Made by a program: the position numbers and the translations under genes. From positions 62,001 to 126,000 of the forward strand of contig CAVUAI010000058.1 of the NCBI GenBank assembly GCA_963739385.1: DNA of 64,000 nucleotides. The letters run 5' to 3'. The notes under the pieces were generated by a model that saw only the letters and a program-made list of their open reading frames with translations, had not been told where the DNA came from and searched no databases. Source of the stretch: VAZQ01 sp963739385. Lineage in GTDB: Bacteria; Pseudomonadota; Alphaproteobacteria; Rhizobiales; Xanthobacteraceae. Of this stretch, positions 18,268-27,000 are shown piece after piece; the first letter of the stretch is position 1, and each line of letters opens with the position of its first letter.

Positions 18268-18429
18268 TTAGTGTTGAGCGGTCCGCCGGAGGCGTTCCAA
18301 GTCATCGGCCAAAGCGCGGAATTCTGTCGCGAGGTCAACTAACGCCATCTGGGCGTAAATCTCTTTGGTCTCGCTCGCGAGCTTGAGACACACTTCGGCG
18401 TTGTGCCGATATTCCTTAGACGTTTGCAT
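18268..18429 (-). CDS. 53-residue conserved-type small protein, unknown function
   Basis: The protein reads MQTSKEYRHNAEVCLKLASE then TKEIYAQMALVDLATEFRAL and ends RRTAQH. It is a single amphipathic helical hairpin with Leu and Ala at heptad-like spacing. Small proteins of this pattern (EYRxNAExCLxLA... LLDLAxEFRxLADxLE) are very frequent in Bradyrhizobium-like genomes, usually near stress genes, with no known function. Codon use is strongly coding-like and the frame is clean from ATG 18429 to TAA. Most of the surrounding 874-bp gap on the left holds only repeats and two terminators. Confidence 0.7.
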   Translation of the reverse strand: MQTSKEYRHNAEVCLKLASETKEIYAQMALVDLATEFRALADDLERLRRTAQH

Positions 18430-18540
18430 CGTGGCGCCTCGCTTTACACAGTCGTTATAGCGGCAACATGCGCAGTCGCGCTTGGGGCCGCTGTGATAGC
18501 CGTCACGTTTCTGCCGATTGCCCGGATGCGAAATCCTTTG

Positions 18541-18572
18541 ACGCGCCCTCTCCCGCTTGCAGGGGAGGGCTC
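18541..18572. repeat. intergenic palindromic repeat, partial copy 3
   Basis: GCGCCCTCTCCCGCTTGCAG then GGGAGGGCTC: the same CCCTCTCCCGC ... GGGAGGG stem as copies 1 and 2, but without their flanking blocks. It lies 93 nt from the right-hand copy. The rest of 18430-18790 shows no gene. Confidence 0.5.
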
Positions 18573-18649
18573 AATAGCGGTGACGCGTGTCGTGAGGGGT
18601 GCGGAGGCGACCGGCGAGTCGGCATACGTCGATGCCTCAAAATGCCCTC

Positions 18650-18720
18650 ACCGGTGTTTGTTGCACTGACTGAGCTGCCCTCTCCCGCGAGCGGGAGAGG
18701 GCGCTGGCGGTGTCAGCGCG
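18650..18720. repeat. intergenic palindromic repeat, copy 2
   Basis: CCCTCACCGG lead-in, GACTGAGCTGCCCTCTCCCG, CGAGCGGGAGAGGGCGCTGG and GTGTCAGCGC. This is the intact version of copy 1, with a perfect CCCTCTCCCGC / GCGGGAGAGGG stem. It lies just past the 3' end of the minus-strand porin gene and may also stop transcription. Confidence 0.65.
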
Positions 18721-18790
18721 CAATCGGCACGGGGGCGCAAGACTGCGTCAGCACCGCAGGCAGGGCGGCAGTTGCGTCGCGTGGCGCGCC

Positions 18791-19510
18791 TCAATAACGG
18801 ACCGGGATCGCGGGCGGACCGAAGCGCAGGTTGAGGCCCACGAGGAACACGTTGACGTTCTGCTTGACGTCGACCGTAACGCCAGCCGGGAATCCGCCCG
18901 GTGTCGGCGTGAGCAGCATGCCGCGGCTGCCGAAGTCGAAATAGTCGTACTCGGCGAATACCGATACATTGCCCCAGAAATTCCATTCCCAGCCGAGGCC
19001 CGCGGTCCAGCCGCTGCGCGTGGTCTGCCCGTTGACCAGCGTGAGGTTGGCGGCATTGCGGATGCTGTGAACGTCGCCGACCCAGGCGACGCCGCCCTTG
19101 GCGTAGATCAGCGACGCCGGCGTCGCTGCGAAGCCGAAGCGGCCGGTGAGCGTGGTCAGCCACTGCACCTTCGAGGTGATGACGTTCGCCGTCCCCGGGA
19201 TGTTGTTCTCATTGCGGGCGTCGATGCCGTCGATCATGCCCTGCAGGCCGGCCACGAACAGGCCGCTCTGGTAGTCGCAGCCGATCTGCCCGCCGGCCGC
19301 GCCGCCGCTTCCGGTATGTCCGCCAAAGTCGGCGCCGGTCGCCGCATTGCGGAAGGACTTTTCGGCCCAGCCGCCGCCGCCGTTGACGCCGCCATAGCAG
19401 CCGGTCCAGGTGAAGACCGGCGGCGGCACCGGGGCCAGCCTCATGTCGGCAGCCACGGCCGGCCCCGCAAACAGCGCCGCCGCAGCGGCAATCAAACCGA
19501 GCTTTCTCAT
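18791..19510 (-). CDS. Omp25/Omp31-type outer-membrane beta-barrel protein, second copy
   Basis: The 239-residue protein has a Sec signal (MRKLGLIAAAAALFAGPAVA, cleavage before ADMRLAP) and the same ADMR-A-P-PPP opening as the porin 4 kb upstream. Barrel strands include GCYGGVNGGGGWAEKSF, KVQWLTTLTGRFGFAATP, WTAGLGWEWNFWGNVSVFAE and a final VNVFLVGLNLRFG strand. A shared C-x-x-x / GCDYQSG pair of cysteines may form a disulfide. It is likely an eight-stranded outer-membrane protein. It is the closest visible relative of the decayed fragment at about 14.9 kb. Confidence 0.85.
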   Translation of the reverse strand: MRKLGLIAAAAALFAGPAVAADMRLAPVPPPVFTWTGCYGGVNGGGGWAEKSFRNAATGADFGGHTGSGGAAGGQIGCDYQSGLFVAGLQGMIDGIDARNENNIPGTANVITSKVQWLTTLTGRFGFAATPASLIYAKGGVAWVGDVHSIRNAANLTLVNGQTTRSGWTAGLGWEWNFWGNVSVFAEYDYFDFGSRGMLLTPTPGGFPAGVTVDVKQNVNVFLVGLNLRFGPPAIPVRY

Positions 19511-19727
19511 CGACCCCTCCCGCGCTCCCGCGATGTCGCCGGCACCTTAAGCGCACGCAGCGTCGGCGCGCTACGCAGATGTGCAGGATGGTGGCCGCAA
19601 TCGATGCGAATCCGAACCGGCGTGGCGAAATAACAGCATTCTTGAACTGGAACAATTCTCATCTGTTGGGCCCCGAACGCGCGCAACAGCACGGGATCCA
19701 CCGCAAACACTATCGCGCGACGGCGAA

Positions 19728-19961
19728 TTACGGCGGTTGGTCTTCCTGCCGCCGCGAGACATACGCGATCGCCGCCTGCATGAGGCCGGGATCGTCGTCG
19801 AGATGCCCGATGCCGAGATTGCATTTGGAGCAGAGCAGCCCGCGCACCCTGCCGGTGGCATGGCAGTGATCGACGCACAGCCTCTTGGTCGTCTGCTTTC
19901 CGCAAATGGCGCAGGCGCCGTTCTGGCGAACGAGCAGCTGCTCGTACTCCTCCAGCGACAT
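19728..19961 (-). CDS. small HNH endonuclease (endonuclease VII-like)
   Basis: The 77-residue protein holds a compact zinc-HNH fold: CAIC (C17, C20), the central VDHCHATGRVRGLLC motif (first catalytic His in DH, second in CH) and CSKCNLGIGHLDDDPGLM. This arrangement matches recombination endonuclease VII-like HNH proteins found in phages and scattered in bacterial genomes. In-frame sequence (NRRKSALKCSYR) extends about 16 codons upstream of the ATG without another start, so the annotated start may be a truncation point. It could be a phage or mobile-element leftover. It probably nicks or cuts DNA if active. Confidence 0.75.
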   Translation of the reverse strand: MSLEEYEQLLVRQNGACAICGKQTTKRLCVDHCHATGRVRGLLCSKCNLGIGHLDDDPGLMQAAIAYVSRRQEDQPP

Positions 19962-20172
19962 GCGGTAAGAGCATTTGAGGGCCGATTTTCGCCGGTTCTG
20001 CGAACTGCGCGCTTATCTTCGCCGCCGGCAAAGCCCGGTCGCATTCGAAGCTTGCGCGGAGCATGACCGGCATGCAGAGGCGCCGGCATCTTAACATAGA
20101 AGCGGTTTGTTATTATTCTGGCGAACGACAGCTCCCACCCTTGATCTCAATTCGATCTCAAAAGGACGAAAA

Positions 20173-21180
20173 ATGTCGAACCATTTTACCGGCCTGAGCC
20201 TCGGTCCGCCGCTCGGCGACCAAAAACTCGACCTGTGCGACCTCTACGCGTTCCAGTCGCCCACCGACCCGTCGAGAACCGTGATCATCCTCAATGCAAA
20301 TCCAAATGCCGACGCGCTCCATCCCGACGCCATCTACCGGCTCAACATCGACAACGACGGTGATTTGCTGACGGACGTCGCGCTCAGCTACGTGTTTTCG
20401 AAGCCGCAAAACGGCAAGCAGACTTTCAGCGTGTTTCTGGCCAAGGGCGCGGAGGCGCGCTCGGTCGAAGCGGTCGGGAAGAAGATCGTCGCCGATGCAG
20501 ACGTCTCGTTCGGCCCCAAGCCCAACATCGTCAAGGCGGGCGACTACACATTCTTCGCCGGTAGCCGCAGCGACGCTTTCTTTTTCGATTTCGACGGCAT
20601 CAAGAATCTGTTCGACATCAGGGGCAAGCGGAATTTCACCGAGCCTCACCTGACCGGCAAGTCGCCGTGGACTGGCGTGGATTCGAATACCGAAGCCAAC
20701 ATATTCTCGACCGTGGTCGAACTCCCGACGAGCGAACTGGCCCCGAAGCCCGAAATGCACATCTGGGGACGATGCAGCGTGCGGGAGGACGGCAAGCTGG
20801 TCCACGCCGATCGTGCGGGCCATCCGAGCGTCAGCAGCTTTTTCAACACCGATGACACGAAATTGGAATACAACGCCAGCGAGCCGGTGAACGATCGCAA
20901 CCGCTGGCTTGATCAGTTCGTGCATCTGATGGGCCACACAGGAAACTATTCGCGCGAAGAAGCGATTGCCGCGATCGACAAGGAGCGCACGCTGCCCGAC
21001 GTGCTGAGTTTCGATCCGTCGAAGCCTGCGAAGTATCCCAATGGCCGCGTCTTCACTGACGACGTGATCGATTACCGCCTCGCGTTCCTCACCAAGGGCG
21101 AATGTCCTCCCAGCGGTTTGAAACCGCACACCGACATTCTCAAGGAGTTTCCGTACATCGGAACGCCGCATCAGAAGTGA
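20173..21180 (+). CDS. DUF4331-family protein
   Basis: The protein has 335 residues from ATG 20173 (AAAGGA just upstream; the longer frame has no ribosome site). It starts MSNHFTGLSLGPPLGDQKLD, then LCDLYAFQSPTDPSRTVIIL, the signature opening of DUF4331 proteins. Asp-rich strands follow (HPDAIYRLNIDNDGDLLTDV; SDAFFFDFDGIKNLFD). No signal peptide is visible. The family often sits near stress or sigma-factor genes in other genomes, but its biochemical function is unknown. It stands alone here. Confidence 0.8.
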   Translation: MSNHFTGLSLGPPLGDQKLDLCDLYAFQSPTDPSRTVIILNANPNADALHPDAIYRLNIDNDGDLLTDVALSYVFSKPQNGKQTFSVFLAKGAEARSVEAVGKKIVADADVSFGPKPNIVKAGDYTFFAGSRSDAFFFDFDGIKNLFDIRGKRNFTEPHLTGKSPWTGVDSNTEANIFSTVVELPTSELAPKPEMHIWGRCSVREDGKLVHADRAGHPSVSSFFNTDDTKLEYNASEPVNDRNRWLDQFVHLMGHTGNYSREEAIAAIDKERTLPDVLSFDPSKPAKYPNGRVFTDDVIDYRLAFLTKGECPPSGLKPHTDILKEFPYIGTPHQK

Positions 21181-21411
21181 GACGTGCTCGCTGAGAACCT
21201 TTCAGGTCGCGAACCCAAGGCGGTCAGGCAGCAAGACATGGCCCAAGCTGCCGAAGTTTCGGGCGCCGGCTGTGGGCGGGCACCGGGATCCCTGCAGATG
21301 GTTCCGCCTTGCCGGTTGATCTCCTATGCGGCGAGTTCTTCACGCGATCCATCGCATAGCAGGCTGCGACGCTATTTTGCTCCAACTGTCCACTGAGCGG
21401 ATCCAGGTGCC

Positions 21412-21697
21412 ATGAAGAGCGTGAAACGGCTGCTTCAAGATACCGGCGAGGAGCTTACGGCCGGGAAGAAGCTGCTGGTCGAGAAGAAACGGCTCGCGAA
21501 ACGGGCGAAAGGCAAGATCGCGCGCAGCAACGCCAAGCGTCAGGTCCAGGTGATCGACGAGGCGGTGGACTTCGATCACCGACCACCGCAAGCTGCTGGC
21601 CGAACAACTGCTCGACGAGAAGACCGAGAAGGCCGACAAGGCCGAGAAGAGCGAACAGAAAGCGAAGAGCGAAAAGAAAGAGAAGCCGCGGCGGTGA
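21412..21697 (+). pseudogene. Lys-rich small protein with apparent +1 frameshift
   Basis: The first frame from ATG 21412 gives MKSVKRLLQDTGEELTAGKK and then LLVEKKRLAKRAKGKIARSN up to VIDEAVDF. There the natural sequence moves by one base: frame +1 continues ITDHRKLLAEQLLDEKTEKA with a Lys/Glu-rich tail to a stop at 21697, while the original frame becomes Arg/Pro-rich and atypical to 21750. Dropping one base near 21574 restores a coherent basic, helical protein of about 95 residues. It could be a true mutation or a read error. Function unknown. Confidence 0.5.
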
Positions 21698-21849
21698 ACC
21701 CCGACGGAACAACTGCCATGCGCGTCGTCCGCATGGTTGACTTGGAGTGACCGACCGGGGTCCGATGTCGTGGCCCTGACGGATGATCTTGTCACCGGAC
21801 GAATGGTGGCATCATCACCCTCGGCGGCAGCATCCCGGAGGCGAACGCC

Positions 21850-22839
21850 ATGAAGCTCCCGCGTCGTCAATTTCTCCATCTGGCGGCGAGCGCGGCTGCG
21901 CTCCCGGTCGCGTCGCGGATGGCGAGAGCGCAAAGCTATCCCTCGCGCCCCATCACGATGATCGTGCCATATCCGGCCGGCGGGCCGACCGACACGATCG
22001 CGCGCCTCCTTGGCGAGCGCATGCGGGGCTCGCTCGGGCAGCCGGTCATCATCGAGAACGTGGCCGGCGCGGGCGGCAACATCGGTGTCGGCCGGGTCGC
22101 CCGCGCGGCTGGCGATGGTTATACCGTGGGCATCGGGCACTGGGGCTCGCACGTCGTCAACGGGGCGATCTACGCGTTGCCCTACGACCTGCTGACGGAC
22201 CTTGAGCCGGTGGCGCTGATCTCGGACGGCCCGCAGCTGATCGTCGCTGCCAAGTCGGTGCCCGCCAAGGACATCAAGCAACTGATCGCCTGGCTGAAGG
22301 CCAATCCCGGCAAGGCCATGGTGGGGACGACCGGCGTGGGCGGCGCGTCGCATCTCGCGGGCATCCTGTTTCAGAACACCACCGGCACCGATATTCAGAT
22401 CGTGCCGTACCGCGGCGCCGCGCCGCGCATGCAGGACATGCTTTCGGGCCAGATCCACCTGGCGTTCGACCAGGCGGCGAGCTCGCTGCCGCAAGTGCGA
22501 GGCGGCAACCTCCAGGCCTATGCGGTCACGTCGAAGGCGCGGCTGGCGGTCGCCCCCGATATTCCGACCGTGGACGAAGCCGGGTTGCCCGGGTTTTACA
22601 TTTCGGTCTGGCACGGGCTCTGGTCGTCGAAGGGCACGCCGAAGGATGTGGTCCGCAGGCTCAATGCCGCTGCTGTTGACGCGCTGGAGGATCCGACGGT
22701 GCGTCAGCGGCTCACCGAGCTTGGGCAGGAGCTGCCGGCGCGCGGGCAACTGACGCCGGAGGCGCTGGGCGCCTATCAAAAGGCCGAGATCGAGAAGTGG
22801 TGGCCGATCATCAGGGCGGCTGGCATCAAGGTGGATTGA
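21850..22839 (+). CDS. Bug/TctC-family periplasmic solute receptor
   Basis: This 329-residue receptor of the tripartite tricarboxylate transporter (TTT) family carries a twin-arginine-type signal (PRRQFLHLAASAAALPVA). Family marks are YPSRPITMIVPYPAGGPTD, the IIENVAGAGGNIG carboxylate-binding loop, and VPYRGAAPRMQDMLSGQ. It would bind an organic acid or related ligand in the periplasm and hand it to a TctAB membrane pair, which is not in the window. It lies 219 nt upstream of the 15-gene receptor array on the same strand, but belongs to a different protein family. Confidence 0.88.
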   Translation: MKLPRRQFLHLAASAAALPVASRMARAQSYPSRPITMIVPYPAGGPTDTIARLLGERMRGSLGQPVIIENVAGAGGNIGVGRVARAAGDGYTVGIGHWGSHVVNGAIYALPYDLLTDLEPVALISDGPQLIVAAKSVPAKDIKQLIAWLKANPGKAMVGTTGVGGASHLAGILFQNTTGTDIQIVPYRGAAPRMQDMLSGQIHLAFDQAASSLPQVRGGNLQAYAVTSKARLAVAPDIPTVDEAGLPGFYISVWHGLWSSKGTPKDVVRRLNAAAVDALEDPTVRQRLTELGQELPARGQLTPEALGAYQKAEIEKWWPIIRAAGIKVD

Positions 22840-23058
22840 TCCGGGGCGATTCCGCCTGAATGTTTCCGGCGCAATTGAACCCATAAACCGTCGTTCGCCG
22901 TAAGAAGCGAGTGGCGGCGGGCACCTGGATTCAGAACGATTCAGGTCTGCCCCAAGGACCGGCTGCCGTTCCATCGGCAGGCTCCGGATGCGGTAAACCG
23001 CCCGCGCCAGCGTCCTGGCTGGTAAGATCGGCGGCGGCATTCTGGGAGAAAGCCGTCC

Positions 23059-24048
23059 ATGCCCGGCATGAGGCGACGGGAGTTCATCACCCTGCTCGGC
23101 GGGGCCGCTGCCGCTTGGCCGCTTGTGGCGCGCGCGCAGCAGACGGCGATGCCGGTGATCGGGTTTCTCGATGGCAGATCGGCTGACAGCTCTGCGCATC
23201 TGGTGGCCGCATTCCGCCGAGGTCTAAGCGAAGCCGGCTATGTCGAAGGTCGCGACGTCGCGATCGAATACCTCTGGGCACATGGCCAATACGATCGGCT
23301 GCCAATGCTGGCTGCCGATCTGGTTCGTCGCCAGGTAGCCGTGATTGCGACGAGCGGAAATGCTTCCGCGGTGGCAGCCAAGACCGCGAGCGCGACGATT
23401 CCCATCGTCTTCGTCACCGGGGCCGACCCGGTCCGGGCTGGGCTCGTCGCCAGCTTGAACCGACCGGGCGGCAACCTCACGGGTGCGACCTCATTAGGGG
23501 TGGAGCTGGGGCCGAAGCGGCTCGAACTGCTTCACGGACTGATCCCCACGACGGCCAGCGTTGCGGTCCTCGTCAACCCAGCCAATCGCTCTGCCGAGAT
23601 TCAGGTAAGGGACATGCAGGCGGCGGCCCGCGCGCTCGATCGCAAGCTCCACATCCTGCATGCGAGTGCCGAACGCGACATCGATGCGGCCTTCGCAACC
23701 CTGCGCCAATTGCGGGCGGGCGCGCTCGTCATCTCTCCCGAGGCATTCTTCAACAGCCGGAGCGAACAGCTCGCCGCATTGACAGTCCGTCATGAGGTGC
23801 CCGCGATCTACACGTATCGCGAGTTCGCCGCGGCTGGTGGCCTGATGAGCTACGGCGGCAGCATCGGCGATATGTATCGTCAGATGGGCGTCTACATTGG
23901 ACGGATTCTCAAGGGCGAGAAGCCGGCCGATCTGCCGGTCCTGCAGTCCGCGAAAGTCGAGCTGATCATCAATATGAAGACCGCCAAGGCGCTCGGCCTC
24001 GACGTACCGCCGATGCTTGTCGCGCGCGCCGACGAGGTGATCGAGTGA
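23059..24048 (+). CDS. ABC substrate-binding protein, array copy 1 (subtype I)
   Basis: The protein has 329 residues. It is the only copy with its own ribosome site (GGGAGAAAG about 10 nt before ATG 23059), as expected for the head of the transcript, and it carries three extra residues before MRRREF. The Tat-type signal MRRREFITLLGGAAAAWPL ends at ARAQQ. The periplasmic two-lobe domain begins PVIGFLDGRSADS and holds GYVEGRDVAIEY, PIVFVTGADPVRAGLVASLN and RPGGNLTG; the second lobe has REFAAAGGLMSYGG and GRILKGEKPADLPVLQ. Its tail reads VELIINMKTAKALGL, slightly off the FELVINLKTA consensus. It should deliver a small ligand to an ABC importer; the family (COG2984) includes aromatic amino-acid binders such as TrpX. 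Joined to copy 2 by GTGA. Confidence 0.88.
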   Translation: MPGMRRREFITLLGGAAAAWPLVARAQQTAMPVIGFLDGRSADSSAHLVAAFRRGLSEAGYVEGRDVAIEYLWAHGQYDRLPMLAADLVRRQVAVIATSGNASAVAAKTASATIPIVFVTGADPVRAGLVASLNRPGGNLTGATSLGVELGPKRLELLHGLIPTTASVAVLVNPANRSAEIQVRDMQAAARALDRKLHILHASAERDIDAAFATLRQLRAGALVISPEAFFNSRSEQLAALTVRHEVPAIYTYREFAAAGGLMSYGGSIGDMYRQMGVYIGRILKGEKPADLPVLQSAKVELIINMKTAKALGLDVPPMLVARADEVIE

Positions 24049-25031
24049 GGCGCCGCGAATTCCTAGCGCTGCTCGGCGGTGTAGCGGTGGGGTGGCCATT
24101 CGCAGCATGCGCGCAGCAGGCGGCGGTCAAGGTCTATCGCGTCGGTATCATGGAGACGATTTCCCCCATCGCGAATGCCGCCAACTTCGATGCCCTGCGA
24201 AAAGGGATGCGGGAGCTTGGTTACATTGAGGGGCAAAATCTGTTTTTCGAATACCGCTCGGCTGATGGCCGCAACGAGCGGTTCCCGGACCTCGTAGCCG
24301 AACTGGTTGGACTCAAGGTAGATCTGATCGTGACCAGAAGCACGCCAGCTGTTCTGGCTGTGAAAGCCGCCACGGCCACCATTCCCGTGGTTATGGCTGC
24401 AACGGCCAACCCTGTTGGCGACGGCATTGTTGCGAGCCTCGCGCGCCCGGGCGGCAACATTACCGGGTTAAGTTCCTTTCACAGCGAATTGGCCACCAAA
24501 CGTCTCGAGCTGCTGAAGGAAATGTTTCCGCGAATTGTGCTGGTCGCGACCCTTTCCGATCCAAGCAATCCCGTAACCCCGGGTCAGGAGGAAGACGTGC
24601 GCAGAGCTGCGCAGTCGTTGGGCATGGCGACGCAGTTTCTCGGAGCGCGCAACCGCGAGGAGCTGGGGCCTGCGTTCGCGATGGCAGCAAGAGAAAAAGT
24701 CGAGGCGCTGATCGTACAAAACGGCGCCCCGACCCAGGCAAATCTGCAGCTGACCATCGATCTCGCGGCAAAGCATCGGGTGCCTGCAATCTATTCATCC
24801 AAGGAATTCGTGGATGGGGGAGGGTTGATAGCATATGGGGTGAGCTACCCCGACCTCTATCGGCGCGCGGCGGCGTACGCAGACAAGATACTGAAGGGCG
24901 CCAAGCCGGCTCACCTGCCAATCGAACAGCCCACCAAATTTGAGTTGGTGCTTAACCTCAAGACCGCCAAGACGCTCGGCCTCGAAGTCCCGGCGACGCT
25001 GCTCGCCCGCGCCGACGAGGTGATCGAATGA
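24045..25031 (+). CDS. ABC substrate-binding protein, array copy 2 (subtype III)
   Basis: The protein has 328 residues and is the only copy that starts with GTG, overlapping copy 1's stop as GTGA. The signal is shortened and altered (MRRREFLALLGGVAVGWPFA, then ACAQQ), with a cysteine two residues before the usual AQQ end. The ligand domain opens KVYRVGIMETISPIANAANF instead of PVIGFL, and the middle has YIEGQNLFFEYRSADG, RSTPAVLAVKAATATIPVVM and LARPGGNITGLSSFH. The second lobe carries YSSKEFVDGGGLIAYGVSYP and the IEQPTKFELVLNLKTAKTLG tail shared with subtype III. The divergent ligand-facing loops argue for a ligand different from copy 1's; the ligand itself is unknown. Confidence 0.85.
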   Translation: MRRREFLALLGGVAVGWPFAACAQQAAVKVYRVGIMETISPIANAANFDALRKGMRELGYIEGQNLFFEYRSADGRNERFPDLVAELVGLKVDLIVTRSTPAVLAVKAATATIPVVMAATANPVGDGIVASLARPGGNITGLSSFHSELATKRLELLKEMFPRIVLVATLSDPSNPVTPGQEEDVRRAAQSLGMATQFLGARNREELGPAFAMAAREKVEALIVQNGAPTQANLQLTIDLAAKHRVPAIYSSKEFVDGGGLIAYGVSYPDLYRRAAAYADKILKGAKPAHLPIEQPTKFELVLNLKTAKTLGLEVPATLLARADEVIE

Positions 25032-26014
25032 AGCGGCGCGAGTTCATCACGCTGCTCGGCGGCGCGGTAGCATGGCCGCTTGCGGCAAGGGCGCAGCAGC
25101 GCGAGCGGGTGCGGAGGATCGGCGTGTTCATGCCCGGTGTGGCAGACGATCCCGACTACCAGGCGCGCAACGCGGCGTTCCTCCAGAGGCTGGGGGAATT
25201 GAATTGGACCCTCGGCCGCAACTTGCGGATCGACTACCGTTGGGGCGCGGGCGACACCGAGCGTTATCGCGCTTATGCGGACGAACTGGTCGCGCTGACA
25301 CCGGATGTCATCTTGGCCCTTGGCGCTGCAACCGTGGGTGCATTGCTCAAGGTGACCCGCACGGTCCCGATCGTGTTCGCGAATGTCACCGACCCTGTCG
25401 GGAGTAGTCTGGTCGTGAACCTGGCGCGACCGGGCGGCAATGCCACCGGATTTACCTCTTCTGAATTTGGCTTCGGCGGAAAATGGCTTGAACTGCTCAA
25501 AGAGATTGCACCCCGCGTGACGCGTGCCGCGGTCATACGAGATTCCGCGATAGCCTCTCAGATGGGCCTGTTCGGTGCTATGCAATCCTCAGCAGGTGTG
25601 CGCGGGATCGACTTGCGCCCGATCGACCTACACAATGCGGGCGAGACCGAGCGCGCCATCATGTCGTTCGCGGGTGAGCCCAATGGCGGCTTGATCGTCT
25701 CGGCGGGCGCGCGCGGAATACTTCACCGCGACCTCATAATCTCGCTTGCGGCTCGCCATCGCTTGCCTGCGACCTACGCCTACCGCACCGCCGTCACGAG
25801 CGGCGGCCTGATCTCGTACGGCATCGACAACAACGACCAGTTCCGCCGGGCGGCGGACTACGTTGATCGCATCCTCAAGGGCGAGAAGCCTGCCGACCTG
25901 CCGGTACAAGCGCCGACCAAGTATGAACTCGCGATCAACCTCAAGACCGCCAAGACGCTCGGCCTCGAAGTCCCGGCGACGCTGCTCGCCCGCGCCGACG
26001 AGGTGATCGAATGA
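25028..26014 (+). CDS. ABC substrate-binding protein, array copy 3 (subtype II)
   Basis: The protein has 328 residues, ATGA-coupled at both ends. The signal is MKRREFITLLGGAVAWPLAA then RAQQ. The subtype II marks are RVRRIGVFMPGVADDPDY, NWTLGRNLRIDYRWGAGDTE, ARPGGNATGFTSSEFGFGGK with WLELLKEIAP, and PVQAPTKYELAINLKTAKTL. The stretch AAVIRDSAIASQMGLFGAMQ is shared almost word for word with copy 7 (IIRDPAVASGIGQFGAIQ), so these two are sister genes although three others lie between them. The last 30 codons are nearly identical in DNA to those of copy 2, a sign of recent exchange between neighbours. Confidence 0.87.
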   Translation: MKRREFITLLGGAVAWPLAARAQQRERVRRIGVFMPGVADDPDYQARNAAFLQRLGELNWTLGRNLRIDYRWGAGDTERYRAYADELVALTPDVILALGAATVGALLKVTRTVPIVFANVTDPVGSSLVVNLARPGGNATGFTSSEFGFGGKWLELLKEIAPRVTRAAVIRDSAIASQMGLFGAMQSSAGVRGIDLRPIDLHNAGETERAIMSFAGEPNGGLIVSAGARGILHRDLIISLAARHRLPATYAYRTAVTSGGLISYGIDNNDQFRRAADYVDRILKGEKPADLPVQAPTKYELAINLKTAKTLGLEVPATLLARADEVIE

Positions 26015-27000
26015 AGCGGCGGGAGTTCATCACGCTGCTCGCCGGCGCGGCTGCGTGTCCGATCGCGGCGCACGCGCAGCAGGGCGAGCGGATGCGGCGC
26101 ATCGTGTTCTTGCATGGAATTGCCGAAAACGATCCCGAGGCACGGGCCCGTCTCGAGGCCTTTCGACAAGGACTTGAGGCGCTCGGATGGGTGGAGAACC
26201 GCAACATTCAAATCGCGCACCGGTTTTCAGGCGGGGATTTCGTCCAGATGCAGACTTACACCAGGGAACTGGTGGATTCCTCGCCGGACCTCATTGTCGC
26301 CAGCAGTTCGCCCGTCATTGCGGCGCTGAAACAGGCGACCCGTACTATCCCGATTGTCTTCTCTGTGGTCAACGATCCCCTCGGACAAGGTTTCATCGCG
26401 AACCAAGCGCGTCCGGGCGCAAACATCACCGGCTTCACGTTCGTCGAGTTCCCCATGATCGGGAAATGGCTGGAGCTGCTGAAGGAGATCGCCCCCGGCG
26501 TCAAGCGGATCACGCTCTTGTTCAATCCACAGACCGCGGCCTATTACCCCTTCTTCGTGCGCGAATTCGGAGTGGGCGCGGCATCGCTCGCTGCCGAAAT
26601 TTCTGCAACACCTGTGCGCGACGGAGCCGAAATCGAGACGGCCGCCGGAGTGTTGGCGCGGGAGCCGGGTGGCGGTCTGATCGCCGCGCCGGATCCCTTC
26701 CTCAATGCACACCGTGGCGTGGTTATGGAGTTGTCAAAGCGGCATCGGCTCCCTGCAATTTTCGGTTTTCGTCGGTACGTGACGGAAGGCGCGCTGATGT
26801 CCTATGGGCCTGACACCCTCGATATTGTCCGGCGATCGGCTTCGTATGTCGATCGCATCCTCAAGGGCGAGAAGCCCGCCGATCTGCCGGTGCAGGCGCC
26901 GACCAAGTACGAGCTTGTGGTCAACCTCAAGACTGCGAATGCGCTCGGTCTCTCCGTGCCGCCGACCTTGCTCGCCCGCGCCGACGAGGTGATCGAATGA
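26011..27000 (+). CDS. ABC substrate-binding protein, array copy 4 (subtype II)
   Basis: The protein has 329 residues. The signal is MKRREFITLLAGAAACPIAA then HAQQ, with a cysteine in the hydrophobic part. The body opens RMRRIVFLHGIAENDPEARA, has LGWVENRNIQIAHRFSGGD where most copies have Y-R-W-A, then ARPGANITGFTFVEFPMIGK and TLLFNPQTAAYYPFFVREFG. The last element groups it with copies 5 and 15 (FNPDT branch). The second lobe keeps GALMSYGPDTLDIVRRSASY. The PGGN loop reads PGAN, as in copy 5. It is coupled by ATGA on both sides. The changed binding-cleft residues suggest a distinct ligand. Confidence 0.87.
   Translation: MKRREFITLLAGAAACPIAAHAQQGERMRRIVFLHGIAENDPEARARLEAFRQGLEALGWVENRNIQIAHRFSGGDFVQMQTYTRELVDSSPDLIVASSSPVIAALKQATRTIPIVFSVVNDPLGQGFIANQARPGANITGFTFVEFPMIGKWLELLKEIAPGVKRITLLFNPQTAAYYPFFVREFGVGAASLAAEISATPVRDGAEIETAAGVLAREPGGGLIAAPDPFLNAHRGVVMELSKRHRLPAIFGFRRYVTEGALMSYGPDTLDIVRRSASYVDRILKGEKPADLPVQAPTKYELVVNLKTANALGLSVPPTLLARADEVIE

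Noticed and set aside
18160..18386. Plus-strand frame starting ATGACTGACGGC, overlapping a preceding stop
   Set aside because: Its codons become Arg/Ser-rich after a few residues and the minus strand carries the convincing 53-residue gene over most of it.
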